Source: Chelydra serpentina
Lineage: Eukaryota; Chordata; Testudines; Chelydridae
Assembly: GCA_037349315.1 (NCBI GenBank)
Contig: JBAIAC010000154.1
Span: 682,001-746,000, forward strand
Length of the DNA: 64,000 nt
Direction of reading: 5' to 3'
Each line of letters begins with the position of its first letter. Within the stretch, counting starts at the first letter, position 1. Of this stretch, positions 28,739 through 38,579 are shown piece by piece. Made by a program: the position numbers and the translations under genes. The notes under the pieces are model-generated. The model searched no databases and was not told where the DNA came from. It saw only the letters and a program-made list of their open reading frames with translations.

Positions 28739-29009
28739 CCTACTAGCAAACAGAAACATGCTTCTTCTACTTTAACTATACTATCCTTAGGGGCTATAAC
28801 ATCTAATACAAAGTTCTCTATATAGGGATCTAATACAAAGTTCCCATATCAAATAGGGATCTAATACAAAATGGGGATCTAATACAAAGTTGTATGAAAA
28901 TAGAGAGGCACAATGCCAAGTCATATAAATACAAAGTAACACAATGCAACACACAATACAACATCATAAGGATTCATAGAAATACTTAATACAGAGATTT
29001 CTCTCTACA
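28739..29009 (-). mobile_element. 3' LTR of endogenous retroviral element, truncated
   Basis: Matches 31866-32109 (the 5' LTR) with a few substitutions and an extra reduplication of the GGGATCTAATACAAA motif (28825-28890). It starts with TGTAGAGAG at 29009 on the minus strand, directly after a polypurine tract, and breaks off at 28739, where the inverted-repeat arm begins. Only about 270 of some 886 bp remain, so its outer end and target duplication are lost. Confidence 0.85.
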
Positions 29010-29010
29010 T

Positions 29011-29027
29011 TGTCCCCCTTTTGACCT
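29011..29027 (-). promoter_or_regulatory. Polypurine tract
   Basis: On the minus strand GGTCAAAAGGGGGACAA lies immediately before the TG start of the 3' LTR. This is the expected position and composition of the plus-strand primer site of a retroviral element. Confidence 0.8.
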
Positions 29028-29777
29028 CTCAAGAACAATTCTTGAGTGGTCACCATTTAAAATCTCTGTTTTAAAGCTATGTATTGGGACATGATTTTAG
29101 AATGTGGTTTCAGTTTGGAATAGATCTGTTTTATTTAGCAGCACATGCAGAGCATACAGATCACTGCTGCCCCTTGATCCTTGTAGGGCACAGGTGACCT
29201 GTTGCAAACAAACCAAACAATCATAACCAGGTGAATATAACTAAAACCATTACAATTGACTAGACACTAGATATAACAAATACAAATGCCAACAATCATA
29301 ATTATAATAATTGGGGATACAATCAAACCATCACCATTACAGTAATTGGATACATTGATAAACAAAATGAGGGCCAAGTTTGATGCTGCAATAGCCATCA
29401 AACAGTAAAAGTCACTGAGGTTGGGACCTCCTTAAGCACAGAACAAATAAGACCAAAGTCTTTTGAACTTGGTTGGAGATGAGGGAAGTCGAGAGAGGAA
29501 AAGGCATTTAGCCTGTCTAGTGTAGTATCCCCTCTCTCTGGGCACAATGCTAGCACAGGACACGCACCAGAGACAGACACAGAACACGGAACACAGAACA
29601 TGTTATGACACTATAACCATGGTATTGCTAGATCTCTTCAGCTGGTCCCAGCTCTCCTGATGTTTTAGTTTGGAGGCTGAAAGATAGAAGCTTAGAAACA
29701 AATTAGCACCGTGTCTCTGCCACAGTGTGTCCTGTACTTGGGGCTGCACCACCCCCTGTGGGTGCAGGCCCATAGTT
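29028..29777 (-). mobile_element. Internal region of the retroviral element, no pol or env seen
   Basis: Between the gag-like frames and the polypurine tract there are about 750 bp in which I see no protease, reverse transcriptase, integrase or envelope motif. Frames are short. Total internal length (LTR to LTR) is about 2.2 kb, far below a full provirus. Deletion or a nonautonomous design are both possible. Confidence 0.6.
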
Positions 29778-30368
29778 TTAGACCATTTTTCGGACTGCTG
29801 CAACACAGTGTCTGGGGTCCGGATCTGGGGGGTCCGGTTCTGGGGGATCCGGATCATGCCAGATATTCCCATTAATTCTGAACCTGTCTATAAATCCCTG
29901 CATATCTGGGGTTGCACAAATGCTTATTAAGTGGTGCAGTTCTTGAGAGTTTAAATCCTTCCTTTTTTCCAGTAAAAGGGCATTTACACTCCATCTAGAA
30001 AAAAATTTCCGTTTTAAAATTTCCAGCCACTTTGCCATGGCCTGGAGATCTGAGGCAGAAACAGGCACCGTTGTTACTGTTTTACTCCCACCACCGTCCC
30101 TTGTGGTGGTGACTGTTTTTTTTGTTACCGTTGAAATGGTGTTTTGGCTCTGGGAGGAGGAATCTACCCAAATATCCCCTTCCCAATCTCCAGAGGGGTT
30201 TAGAAAGTCTGCCCCATCTGGGGTCCCAAATATCCCTTCTCCTGAAGTTACTGCCGCAATTTGTCTATTTGCAAATCCCAATTTTTGTTTTAGCTGTTTG
30301 ACAAGTGATTTACAGTGGGTATGGTCAGCGGGGGCTCTCCCCTGTTCTAAAGTTAACTTTTTGACCAT
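29778..30368 (-). pseudogene. gag-like frame, downstream part
   Basis: A 196-residue frame following the 30447-30857 frame after a short gap with a stop. It is hydrophilic, has a Ser/Thr-rich middle (TVTKKTVTTTRDGG near residues 80-93) and ends with an Asp-Pro-rich stretch (DPDPPEPDPPDPDP). No zinc knuckle is visible. Position after the leader and the neighbouring helical frame suggest a gag polyprotein interrupted by at least one stop. The family was not recognised. Confidence 0.5.
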
Positions 30369-30446
30369 TCCCTGTAATACCTGATTTTCTTTTTCAATTC
30401 TCTCCTTCTCTTTTGCATGCTCCTGAAAGATTTGAGAGTGTTGTTT

Positions 30447-30857
30447 TTACTCTCTGTACCCATCCTTAAGGGAGTCTAGCTGGGTTTGGCTGCTAATGGA
30501 CAAACATTTCCATTTCTCTGCTTCTGCAGCAGAGGCTTGTAAATCTTGGTGCAGTTTCTCCTTTTCATTTTTACATTCAGCCAATCGAAGGAATACCTCA
30601 TTACAGGTTTTCCACAGAAGCCAAACTGCAGCTGCTTCTTTTTTTATTTGAGTTGAGGGTTTATAGATACATAAATAGCTCGCCAATTTGTCTTCAAGAT
30701 CTGAAATCGTGTGGACATCAGCTAACACTTGATCAGACCAAGGGCTGTGTCCAAATTTTTGCAAAATTTGTTCGAAAGGGGTAACATCTCTTACAAACCC
30801 CAATTTCTCAATCTCCTCTCTGGGAGCCTTCTTAAACGACTGCTTACGTCTAAACAT
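30447..30857 (-). pseudogene. gag-like frame, N-terminal part
   Basis: A 136-residue frame starting with Met about 360 bases after the primer-binding-like site, with a basic start (MFRRKQSFKK) and a C-terminal half predicted by eye as coiled coil (LAECKNEKEKLHQDLQAS region, residues about 90-125). It ends at a stop about 80 bases before the next frame. Placement fits a retroviral gag matrix-like region; sequence family unknown. Not a host gene as far as I can tell. Confidence 0.5.
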
Positions 30858-31210
30858 TTTCTAGTGTACCCAACCTCCTATTGGGACTAAAACAGCAATG
30901 CTTATCCTCTTCTTTACCAATACCTCTTAGTATACCCAACCTCCTATTGGGACTACACCAGCAATGCTTATCCTCTTTACCTGGAACAAGAAATTTAATT
31001 CTCCTCCCTTCTTTTTACTGCCAGCACTCTACGACTGGGGGAGCGAGAAAGCTACTTCTCCTCCTCTCTTTACCCGGCCTTCTACCACCGGGGGTGTGCA
31101 CACCTTAATGATCGATCACTTTTCAATACTTCTCAATACTTTTCAATACTCAATATCAAAGTTTGTTTCATTACTCAATAAATGCTCGTGGTACCTTCCC
31201 CCTTTCGCAA

Positions 31211-31220
31211 TTCTCCACCA
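31211..31220 (-). promoter_or_regulatory. Putative primer-binding site
   Basis: On the minus strand TGGTGGAGAATTGCG starts three bases after the LTR end (TACAACA). A TGG start is required to pair with the CCA end of a primer tRNA. The first eight bases fit a tRNA ending CTCCA-CCA (such as Ala), but the match beyond that is poor, so the primer is unresolved. Confidence 0.55.
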
Positions 31221-31223
31221 AAA

Positions 31224-32109
31224 TGTTGTACTCAAAGTACTATGCAGGATCTTTTCAAGGGGATTAAGGCAAAACGCCACATTTATTAGTAATACAGATA
31301 TCAATCAATACTCTAGCATATGCATATGATCTATATAACACTCATGCACTCACACACACACAGACACAAACACACTCCGTCTTGCTGTTGTTACCAACTG
31401 GTTGCTCCCCTTAACTGCACTGGCCAGGTGAGTTAGATGGGGGAGGGGTGGAGCCGGGCTTCTGCCGATCCGGATCGATGCTCCGATGGTGACAAGACGA
31501 GACCCGGGGTCCTTCTGCCAGACACCTCACTTTTATAGCAGCTTCCCTCTTATGCAAATCCTCTCCAGATTCAAACTCTGGGTCTGTGTCCCTTGGTCTG
31601 TGTCCCTTGGTCTTTGTGCTGCTTTTCTCTGGGTGTTGTCCCCAGGCTGCTCAAAGAGGGTGTTACCTAACGAAGGTGCTTGCTTCTAATCCCCAGGGCC
31701 GTCAGTATGTCTGCTCTTCTTTGCCACTTGATTGTTCTTTGATCTGGCTCCCATCCCCTCTCCAAGTGTTGCAGTGTCTGGAGGTGGGTGTCTTCCAAGC
31801 CTCACTCATTCACACCTCATTCAGTCAATGGGGCAATTGATTACAGAGTGGGGGGAAGATCTTATCCTACTAGCAAACAGAAACATGTTTCTTCTACTTT
31901 AACTATACTATCCTTAGGGGCTAGAACATCTAATACAAAGTTTTCTATATAGGGATCTAATACAAAATGGGGATTTTCATACAAAGTTGTATGAAAATAG
32001 AGAGGCACAATGCCAAGTCATATGAAATACAAAGTAACACAATGCAACACACAATACAACATCATAAAGATTCATAGAGATACTTAATACAGAGATTTCT
32101 CTCTACATT
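31224..32109 (-). mobile_element. 5' LTR of endogenous retroviral element
   Basis: About 886 bp from TGTAGAGAG at 32109 to ACA at 31224. On the minus strand it holds TATAAAA (31531-31537) and downstream AATAAA (31282-31287), the order expected for U3 and R. The outer part duplicates the truncated 3' LTR at 28739-29009. It is inserted directly beside the Ty3/gypsy-like protease frame. The family is not known to me. Confidence 0.82.
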
Positions 32110-32459
32110 CGGTGCACTTCTGCCCAATTCAGCTGAATCTTCCCAAGCAAAGACCGACCCATTAAGGCTGGGTAATTACCTCTCACCACAAACAGTGGGA
32201 ATTTAGCAGCCTGTCCATTGAGCTCCACCTTAACATCAATAGTGCCCAACATGGGCACAGCTTCTCCCGTATGCGTCTTCAGAACAGTTTTTGTTGCCTT
32301 AAGCGGAAGATGCTGTAGCTTTTCTTTATACACAGTCTCGGAGACCAGCGCGACGGCTGCACCGGTGTCCAGTTCCATGCGTGTAGGTTTGCCATCCAAC
32401 AACGGGGCTCCCCAGTACCCATGTGAGCCCACTGCCAAAGACAAAACGTGCAGCGGCAC
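32103..32459 (-). pseudogene. Ty3/gypsy-like retrotransposon protease fragment
   Basis: The frame contains MELDTGAAVALVSETVY, the D-T-G active site of retropepsin-type aspartic proteases, with the downstream hydrophobic strand (FPLFVVRGNYPALMGRSLL) typical of the fold's second half. It runs directly into the LTR start at 32109, so reverse transcriptase is missing. I assign Ty3/gypsy by resemblance of protease and knuckle order, not by search. Confidence 0.75.
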
Positions 32460-32478
32460 TTCTTCTTGCGATGAGGTG

Positions 32479-32775
32479 TCACCTTGGCCATCCTGGGTCT
32501 GCTCTAGGGTATGCAGGTTTCCCAGACCACAGGCCTCTTTTTCTTTTGTTTACAGGCACACTCAATGTGTCCCTTTTTGCTACAGTGTCGACACACCAGG
32601 TCCTTACACCGGCAGTCTGATGCCCGGCGACCCGGCTTACCACAGCGGTAACATTCCTGACTCTGCACAGTTTTGTGGGTCGGTTCTTGTGACACCTTAT
32701 GCACCCTAGGGGATGCACCAATGTATTGCGCCTCCTTGGTAGCCAGTTCCATGGAGACCGCATGGAGCCGAGCAA
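32479..32775 (-). pseudogene. Ty3/gypsy-like gag zinc-knuckle fragment
   Basis: Two CCHC-like knuckles are seen: CYRCGKPGRRASDC (imperfect, as the His position is Arg) and CRHCSKKGHIEC with Cys-x2-Cys-x4-His-x2-Cys spacing, followed by a basic KQKKKRP stretch. The protease follows in another frame after about 20 bases, so a frameshift or a natural gag-pol shift separates them. Upstream similarity to 16985-17065 suggests more gag sequence. Confidence 0.75.
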
Positions 32776-32854
32776 CCTCGGCTCAATGCTGAGTCACGGT
32801 CACCTTTCCATCAGCTCCAGACTTCTCATTTGCCACTTTCCAAGTGCCAAGGGG

Positions 32855-33260
32855 CAGCTGCCCCACACAGGCAGGAGAAAGGTTAAGGCAGCCTTGGAGA
32901 GGCTGCGCAGAACCCAGCCAATCAGGAAAGTGTATTGGGAGAGCCAATCAGGAGAAGGCTTGCTGGAGCAGCCCACATATAAAGGGCTGCTCAGCAGAGC
33001 AAGAGTTAGTCACTCCTTGCAGTTTGGGGAGGGATGACTGGCTGGATTGGAGGAGGGAGAAGAGAGGGAGCCATGACCAGAGCAGTGCTGGGCAGGTGAG
33101 GGGAGCAGGAGTGAGCTCCCTTGACTCCTGCCAGACTGAGGCCCTGGTACAAAAGTGGAGAAAGGTGCTAGGGCTGTGGGGAAGTGGCCCAGGGAAACAG
33201 ACTGTGGGGGTTGGAGGCAATGCCGTGTGTGACTGAAACCCCGCCCAACCTTTTGCCCCT
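32855..33260 (+). mobile_element. Possible LTR or promoter fragment
   Basis: CATATAAAGGGCTGCTCAGC near 32975 looks like a TATA box with an initiator region. It is preceded by two CCAATCAGGA boxes (about 32918 and 32944) and followed by GC-rich leader-like sequence. It resembles a retrotransposon LTR promoter but has no recognisable partner in the window. From 33260 to 33545 nothing clear is seen. Confidence 0.4.
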
Positions 33261-33790
33261 GTTGCCACTGATGCAGGTGGCTAGACCCTGGCCTGGTTCC
33301 CCGTGAGGACACACCAGAGATCACTGCAATCTACCTAGGGGGCAACCACCTGGAAATAGTCTCCAGCCACCAGCTGATTTCGAAAGTTAAACACGATATT
33401 GCACAACATAGAACTATGGGGCCAGGTCCCATGGAAAACAAAGGGGAGCAGGGAAAGAGAGAGCACAGAAGAGAAGAGAAGGAGAGATGGGATAGAAAAA
33501 AGTCTCTAGATCCGGAGCAGATGGAGAGAACCAGGGAGTGCCGGGGACATGTCAACCCATCGGGCTGCCTCCTAGGCCAGGCTGCAGCCCAGCTTCAGGA
33601 CTCAGAGGAAATGGAGCTCGCACCCCTACCTACAGGACTCCAGGCACGACCAGCCTTCTGGATCAAACGTCCCCTCTGGCGCTCAAGTCACAACAGCGAG
33701 CGGGCAAAAGACAGGCTCCCACGTCACTGGAGAGAGCAAGACGAAGCCTTGGAACACCCAGGAGTGTTAGGTGGCAAAAGAGCTGCCCCA

Positions 33791-33861
33791 AGGTCCCACC
33801 GAGGCTTGCACTCGGATTGCAGGATTCAGAGCCCTGAGTGCTGCCCTTACACCATGGGACC
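33791..33861 (-). tRNA. tRNA-Gln(CTG)-like, B box damaged
   Basis: Acceptor GGTCCCA / TGGGACC pairs fully. Anticodon arm CAGGG-CTCTGAA-TCCTG gives CTG. The D loop is one base short, and the B box reads AGTGCAAGCC where AGTTCAAATC is expected. Compared with 13880 the acceptor and T stem are better but the anticodon differs (CTG against TTG). Activity uncertain. Confidence 0.62.
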
Positions 33862-34170
33862 AGTGGTGATAATGGCCTTGTGTTCTTCTGACTTGTGGTG
33901 TAGAAGAGCCTGGGTGACAATTTTTTGCCTCCCTTGCTCAAGGCCTCTCTGGCCAGCCCTGCATTTGCTCAACAAGTCGGCACCCAGAAGCCTTTCTTCC
34001 TCCCAACTGTGAGGCCAGTGGGCGTTTCAGGAAGTTGCCTCTTCAGTCCCAGGCAGTAAATGGCCCTTCCTAGGAAAGCCCAAGTCCTGAAAACAAAAGA
34101 AAGATAATGTCAAGGAGAGTACTGAAAAGCTGCTTCTTGAAGTAGACCACAGGAAGAAATGATCCCCCTA

Positions 34171-34243
34171 CACCTTACCAGGGACTTGAACCCTGAACCT
34201 TCAGATTAAAAGTCAAATGCTCAACCAACTCAACTAGCCAGTC
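34171..34243 (-). pseudogene. tRNA-Lys(TTT) pseudogene
   Basis: The anticodon loop CTTTTAA and T arm CAGGG-TTCAAGT-CCCTG are kept. The anticodon stem (TTTGA / TCTGA), D arm (TAGTTGAGTTGGTTGAGC) and acceptor (GACTGGC / GTAAGGT) have mismatches. Inverted partner of the 13.5/15.8 kb Lys loci. Confidence 0.78.
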
Positions 34244-35158
34244 TTACATGAGGAAATAGCAAGTTTGGTGCAGAAGAGAAATTAGTCAAGAAAAAGAGGG
34301 CAGGAAACAATACAGAAAACCTGCTACTCTCACTCCCTTAGCAGCCCTAGCCCCAGCCTCCTCCTCCATCTGACACCCTGAGGCCTTCTTCTTTTTCTAG
34401 TTAAATATCGGATCCAGGAGAAAACACCGTTCTACAAAGAAAAATGAAATCACAGACAGAAATGCCACTGGAAATACAAAAAAACAAAAAACAAAAACAA
34501 AAGGAAAATGCCATCCCCATCACATGATGGTATCTGATCCAATCCTGCATTGAGAGCAGCCGCTAACGTCCCTGTGTGCTTATGAGAAACCTGGAGGAAC
34601 CGATACCAAAGCCTGAACATGAAACACAACTGCTCCCACTTCCCCAGTAACACCCTTTGCCTGCCCTCAGCCAGAGACCAGCAGGACGGAATCGAGGCCC
34701 ATCCTGGTTCCACAGCCCAGCCCACGCCCGGCTCCGCTCTGCTGGTGACTCGTGGCTGTTTTCCACTACAGCCAGATGCATAACGGCCACAGAAACCCGG
34801 CTAGCCACTGCTGCGGGGAACTGCCTCCACGGCTGAAGATGCTCCTGACAGCGGCTTTGCCAACGGTGATACAATACAATGGCATTGATTAGTTGCCGTG
34901 TGTCCCAGCATCCGAGGAGTCGGCTGCGTTCTTTATGGCTGCCCCCCATTCCCCTCTGGCCTGCCCTGCCCTCAGGCTCAGCCCCCTGCTGAAAAGTGAA
35001 AAACAGAAAAGTAGAGCCGTAAAAGGCTTCAAAGCCCAGCGTGCCCAACCCCCCTTCCACTACTGCCAGAAAAGCCGCACTTCTCCTGACTCGGTGGGGA
35101 CAGCCTATGTCCCAACAAGACGTGGAAGGCCGTCGTGTTCGGTCTCAGCAGCACTGGT

Positions 35159-36620
35159 GGAACAGAACCGGGCAAACTGGTTGAAACTATAATAAAGAAC
35201 AATATTGTCAGACACAGAGATGAACATAATTTATTGAGGAAGAGTCAACATGGTTGTAGTAAAGGGAAATCATTCCTCACCAAGCTACTAGAATTCTCTG
35301 AGGGGGTCAGAAAGCATGTGGACCAAGGGGATCCAGTGGATAGAGTGTACTTAGATGATCAGAAAGCCTTTCACAAGGTCCCTCACCAAAGGCTCTTACG
35401 CAAAATAAACTGGCACGGGGTAAGAGGGAAGGTGCTCTCATGGATTGGCAACTGGTTAAAAGATAGGAAACAAAGGGTAGGTATAAATGGTCAGTTCTCA
35501 GAATGGAGAGAGGTAAATAGTGGTGTCCCCCAAGGCTCTGTTCTGGGGCCAGTCCTATTCAACATATTCATCAATGATCTGGAAAAGGGGTAAACAGTGA
35601 GGTGGCAAAATTAGCAGATGATACAAAATTACTAAAGACAATTAAGACCCAGGCAGACTGGGAAGAGCTACAAAAGGATCTCTTAAAAGTGGGTGACTGG
35701 GCAGCAAAATGTCAGATGAAATTTAATATTGATAAATGCAAAGTAAGGCACCTTGGAAAGCATAATCCCAACTATACATATAAATGATGTGGTCTAAATT
35801 AGCTGTTACCACTCAAGAAAGAGATCTTGGAGTCATTGTGGATAGTTCTCTGAAAAACATCCACTCAATGTGCAGCGGCAATAAAAATAGCAAACAGAAT
35901 CCTGTGAATAATTAAGAAAGGGATAGATAATAAGACAGAAAATATCATGTTGCCGCTATTTAAATCCATGGTACGCCCACACCTTGAATATTGCATGCAG
36001 ATGTGGTTGCCCCAACTCAAAAAAGATATATTAAAATTGGAAAAGGTTCAGAAAAGGGCAACAAAAATTATTAGGGGTATGGAACGGCTTCTTTATGAGG
36101 AGAGATTAATAAGGCTGGGGCTTTTCAGCTGGGAAAAGAGACGGCTAAGGGGAGATATGAGTGAGGTCTATAAAATCATGACTGGTATAGAGAAAGTAGA
36201 TAAGGAAGTGTTGTTTACTACTTATAACACAAAAACTAGGGGTCACCAAATGAAATTAAGAGCCATCAGGTATAAGACAAATAAAAGGAAGTATTTCTTC
36301 ACAAAACACACAGTCAACCTGTGGAACTCCTTGCCACAGGATATTGTGAAGGCCAAGGTCATAACAAGGTTCAAAAAAGAACTAGATAAATTCATGGAGG
36401 ATAGGTCCATCAAGGGCTATTAGCCAGGATGGACAGGAATGGTGTGTCTAGCTTCTGGTTGCCAGAAGCTGGGAATGAGCGACAGGGGATGGATCACTGG
36501 ATGATTACCTGTTCTGTTCATTCCCTCTGGGGAACCTGGCACTGGCCACTGTCGGAAGACAGGATACCGGGCTATATGGACCTTTGGTCTGACCCAGTAG
36601 GGCCATTCTTATATTCTTCA
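35159..36620 (+). mobile_element. Jockey-superfamily (CR1/L2-type) LINE, 5'-truncated, frame-broken
   Basis: Three consecutive frames give the C-terminal half of a LINE ORF2. RT motifs: [16 protein letters not shown] (catalytic Asp motif, degraded), [20 protein letters not shown] and LADDTKLL (the F/Y-A-D-D box with Leu first). The C-terminus is VNLWSFP-like here as HTVNLWNSLPQDIVKAK, ending FMEDRSIKGY and stop at 36423. A 3' UTR of about 200 bp ends with GGACCTTTGGTCTGACCCAG and a TTCTTATATTCTT tail. Stops near 35594 and 35788-35946 make it dead. Confidence 0.92.
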
Positions 36621-37163
36621 AATACAAGGGAGATGGGATCAGTCAATTTTCAGTCATCCCACATAAAAGTACCATGTTGTGGTTCATACTGGCCCCATCA
36701 TGTGACCATGAACTTTCCCTCCTTTCCCTTTAAAGTTTTGGTATTTTGCACAGAAACTTTCTTCCCTCAGGAGAGACCTGGGATCCAGGGCTGCCTGGCC
36801 GACAAACACCTTTAAGAGGAGGCCTCCCTCTGCCTGTCAAAAAATGATCTCCCTCCTTCAGTTCAGTGGCAGCCGGAATTGTTCCTTTTCCCGGCACAGT
36901 TGGAGGATTGAAAACAGCAGCATCAAACCCCTGTGTAGCCAGCAGGAATGAACAGTAACACTCCCTGGTATCTGAAGAGATGTTTAGTTTTATCCTTGGC
37001 TAAAGGCTGAAGGGAAAGAAGGTGACGCAAGATATAAAGAGTGAAACACGACACAATCACCCTAGTGACTGCACAGTCTTTTCATATACTTCTTATTATC
37101 TTCAGTGTATTATTTTCTCTGGAGTCTAGACCTTGACTATACCTTGAAATTTGGATCTTGATA

Positions 37164-37247
37164 AAAATAATCGCCTATCCCTGGTTAAGGCAACGGACTT
37201 GACACGCACTGGGGTGTCACTACACAGGTACAAATATTAGCAACAAT
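37164..37247 (+). pseudogene. Decayed tRNA-Ser(TGA) relic
   Basis: GGTTAAGGCAACGGACTTGA, then CACTGGGGTGTCACTACACA and GGTACAAATATTAGCAAC align along tRNA-Ser, with anticodon TGA. The anticodon stem, T arm and 5' end are strongly mutated. Not produced by the AGA Ser lineage nearby. Confidence 0.6.
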
Positions 37248-37820
37248 AGCTGCTTTTTAGCCATCGTTTTTAATCAGGGCAATAAATTGATGCAAACTCC
37301 TGTTAAATCATTTCTCAGCCCGAGTCCTTCACTCATATTCCTCAGGGCACTGGGCCACCATGTGGATGTTTCATTTCCCTCCTCAATTTCACACAGAGAC
37401 ACAATTTTCTTTGCACAGATCCATGAACAGCAAAACCTCCCTGTGTCTCTTGTCTGAGCCAGGGCATTCGATTCCATTGCAACCTCCTCTCCTGCAGTGA
37501 CAGTGGTCAGACAGAGGGGACGTGGTCACTTTCATCTCTGACAGCGCCCCAGAGAAATCCAGCCCCCTGCTCTTGGACTAACATACTGAAGATGTGAATA
37601 GGAAAGGGACTGTCTGAATTGTCCGAGTGGGGAATGAACAACAATCTACAGCAATGTCGTTAACACAAACACACTCTAGTCACGCTCCAGCCGGAAGGGA
37701 AATGGACACACTTAACGCTAATGCACAGCTGTGAGGATGCTGGGGAAGCTGGTCTGAGCAACTTGAAGTGACAATTCAGTGAGAACAGAATAATAGTGTA
37801 GTGAAGCTGCTGTCCATCAA

Positions 37821-37902
37821 GTAGTTGTGGCCGAGTGGTTAAGGCGATGGACTAGAAATCCATTGGGGTTTCCCTGCACAGGTTCGAATCCTGCCAACTA
37901 GG
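37821..37902 (+). tRNA. tRNA-Ser(AGA)
   Basis: GTAGTTGTGGCCGAGTGG start, anticodon arm ATGGA-CTAGAAA-TCCAT (AGA), long variable arm TGGGGTTTCCCTGCA, T arm with GGTTCGAATCC. The end reads CAACTAGG, so pair 1-72 is G/G; otherwise canonical. Upstream 230 bp is the shared Ser flank. No T4 run lies close downstream. Confidence 0.85.
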
Positions 37903-37984
37903 GAAGCACTAGTACGTTGTTATTGCTGTTGTCTTAGTGCTTGAGCGTCCACAGTGCCAACCGGAGCCAGATCTGGTCTCACTC

Positions 37985-38115
37985 TCAGGCTGTCTACACT
38001 TAAAACACTGCTGGGATGCTGCTGTAGCACTTTGGAGTAGACAGTAGCTACAGTAACTGGAGGGGTTTTCCCATCGCTGTAGTAGCTACATTGACAGAAG
38101 AGTTCGTCTGTTGAC
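37985..38115. mobile_element. MITE-like element (CAGGCTGTCTACACT family)
   Basis: CAGGCTGTCTACACTTAAAA at one end with internal GTAGCTACA inversions resembles hAT-type MITEs. Related ends are near 45545 (GGCTATGTCCACACTGCA) and 55043. Between 38115 and 38580 the DNA is AT-rich without a recognisable gene. Confidence 0.45.
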
Positions 38116-38579
38116 CTAGGACTAGCTAACCAGACCTGGAAATGTGTGATCTACAGAATTTGAGCAGTAATCCTGGCTCCCCACGTGAGGAGGGATTTGG
38201 GAGTTTTGTTTTTGTGGGCTATATCAGAAAATGATTATTTCACTTACCAATGATAATTGAAGCAGATATTTATGACGTCATTGGGAGGTGAACTGTCTCC
38301 AATTCAATGGGTCAATCATTAATATTTGGAGGATTTTCTTGCCAGGCTGTATTAGGAGGAGAACATCACCAGAGGGACATTTCAATTGTTTTATTTAACT
38401 AAAACAACAATGTTAAGTATTCTGGATTTTTTTCTTCAACAGCAAACATAATAGTTTAACAAACAAGCATATGCCCCTCGCCTCTCACATTTATCTCCAG
38501 ACTTCTTCTCCTTGTCCAGATCTATTCTGCCCCCAACAATCTTCTATTCCTTGAACTTTTAACTTTTAAAGAGAGGTAA

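Larger units (their letters stand above)
26430..28739. repeat. Right arm of large inverted repeat
   Basis: Mirror of 20166-22440. Beyond about 28380 it keeps the 40-bp segment that block B copy 2 has lost, so in that part it resembles block B copy 1 (3700-3960) more than its own partner. Near 28724 an internal deletion joins TGTGGCCGGA to GGGGGGAGGAGCAGCC, and at 28739/28740 the arm stops against a truncated retroviral LTR. Confidence 0.85.
33545..35158. repeat. Segmental duplication D, copy 2 (inverted)
   Basis: Inverse of pieces of 13400-14900 and 15390-16330, carrying a Gln and a Lys locus. Its right end is interrupted by the LINE that starts at about 35159: both copies share CGTCGTGTTCGGTCTCAGCA up to that point. 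Confidence 0.7.

Noticed and set aside
35135..36423. Host reverse-transcriptase-like gene
   Set aside because: Motifs, broken frames, 5' truncation and the 3' tail mark it as a dead Jockey-superfamily LINE.
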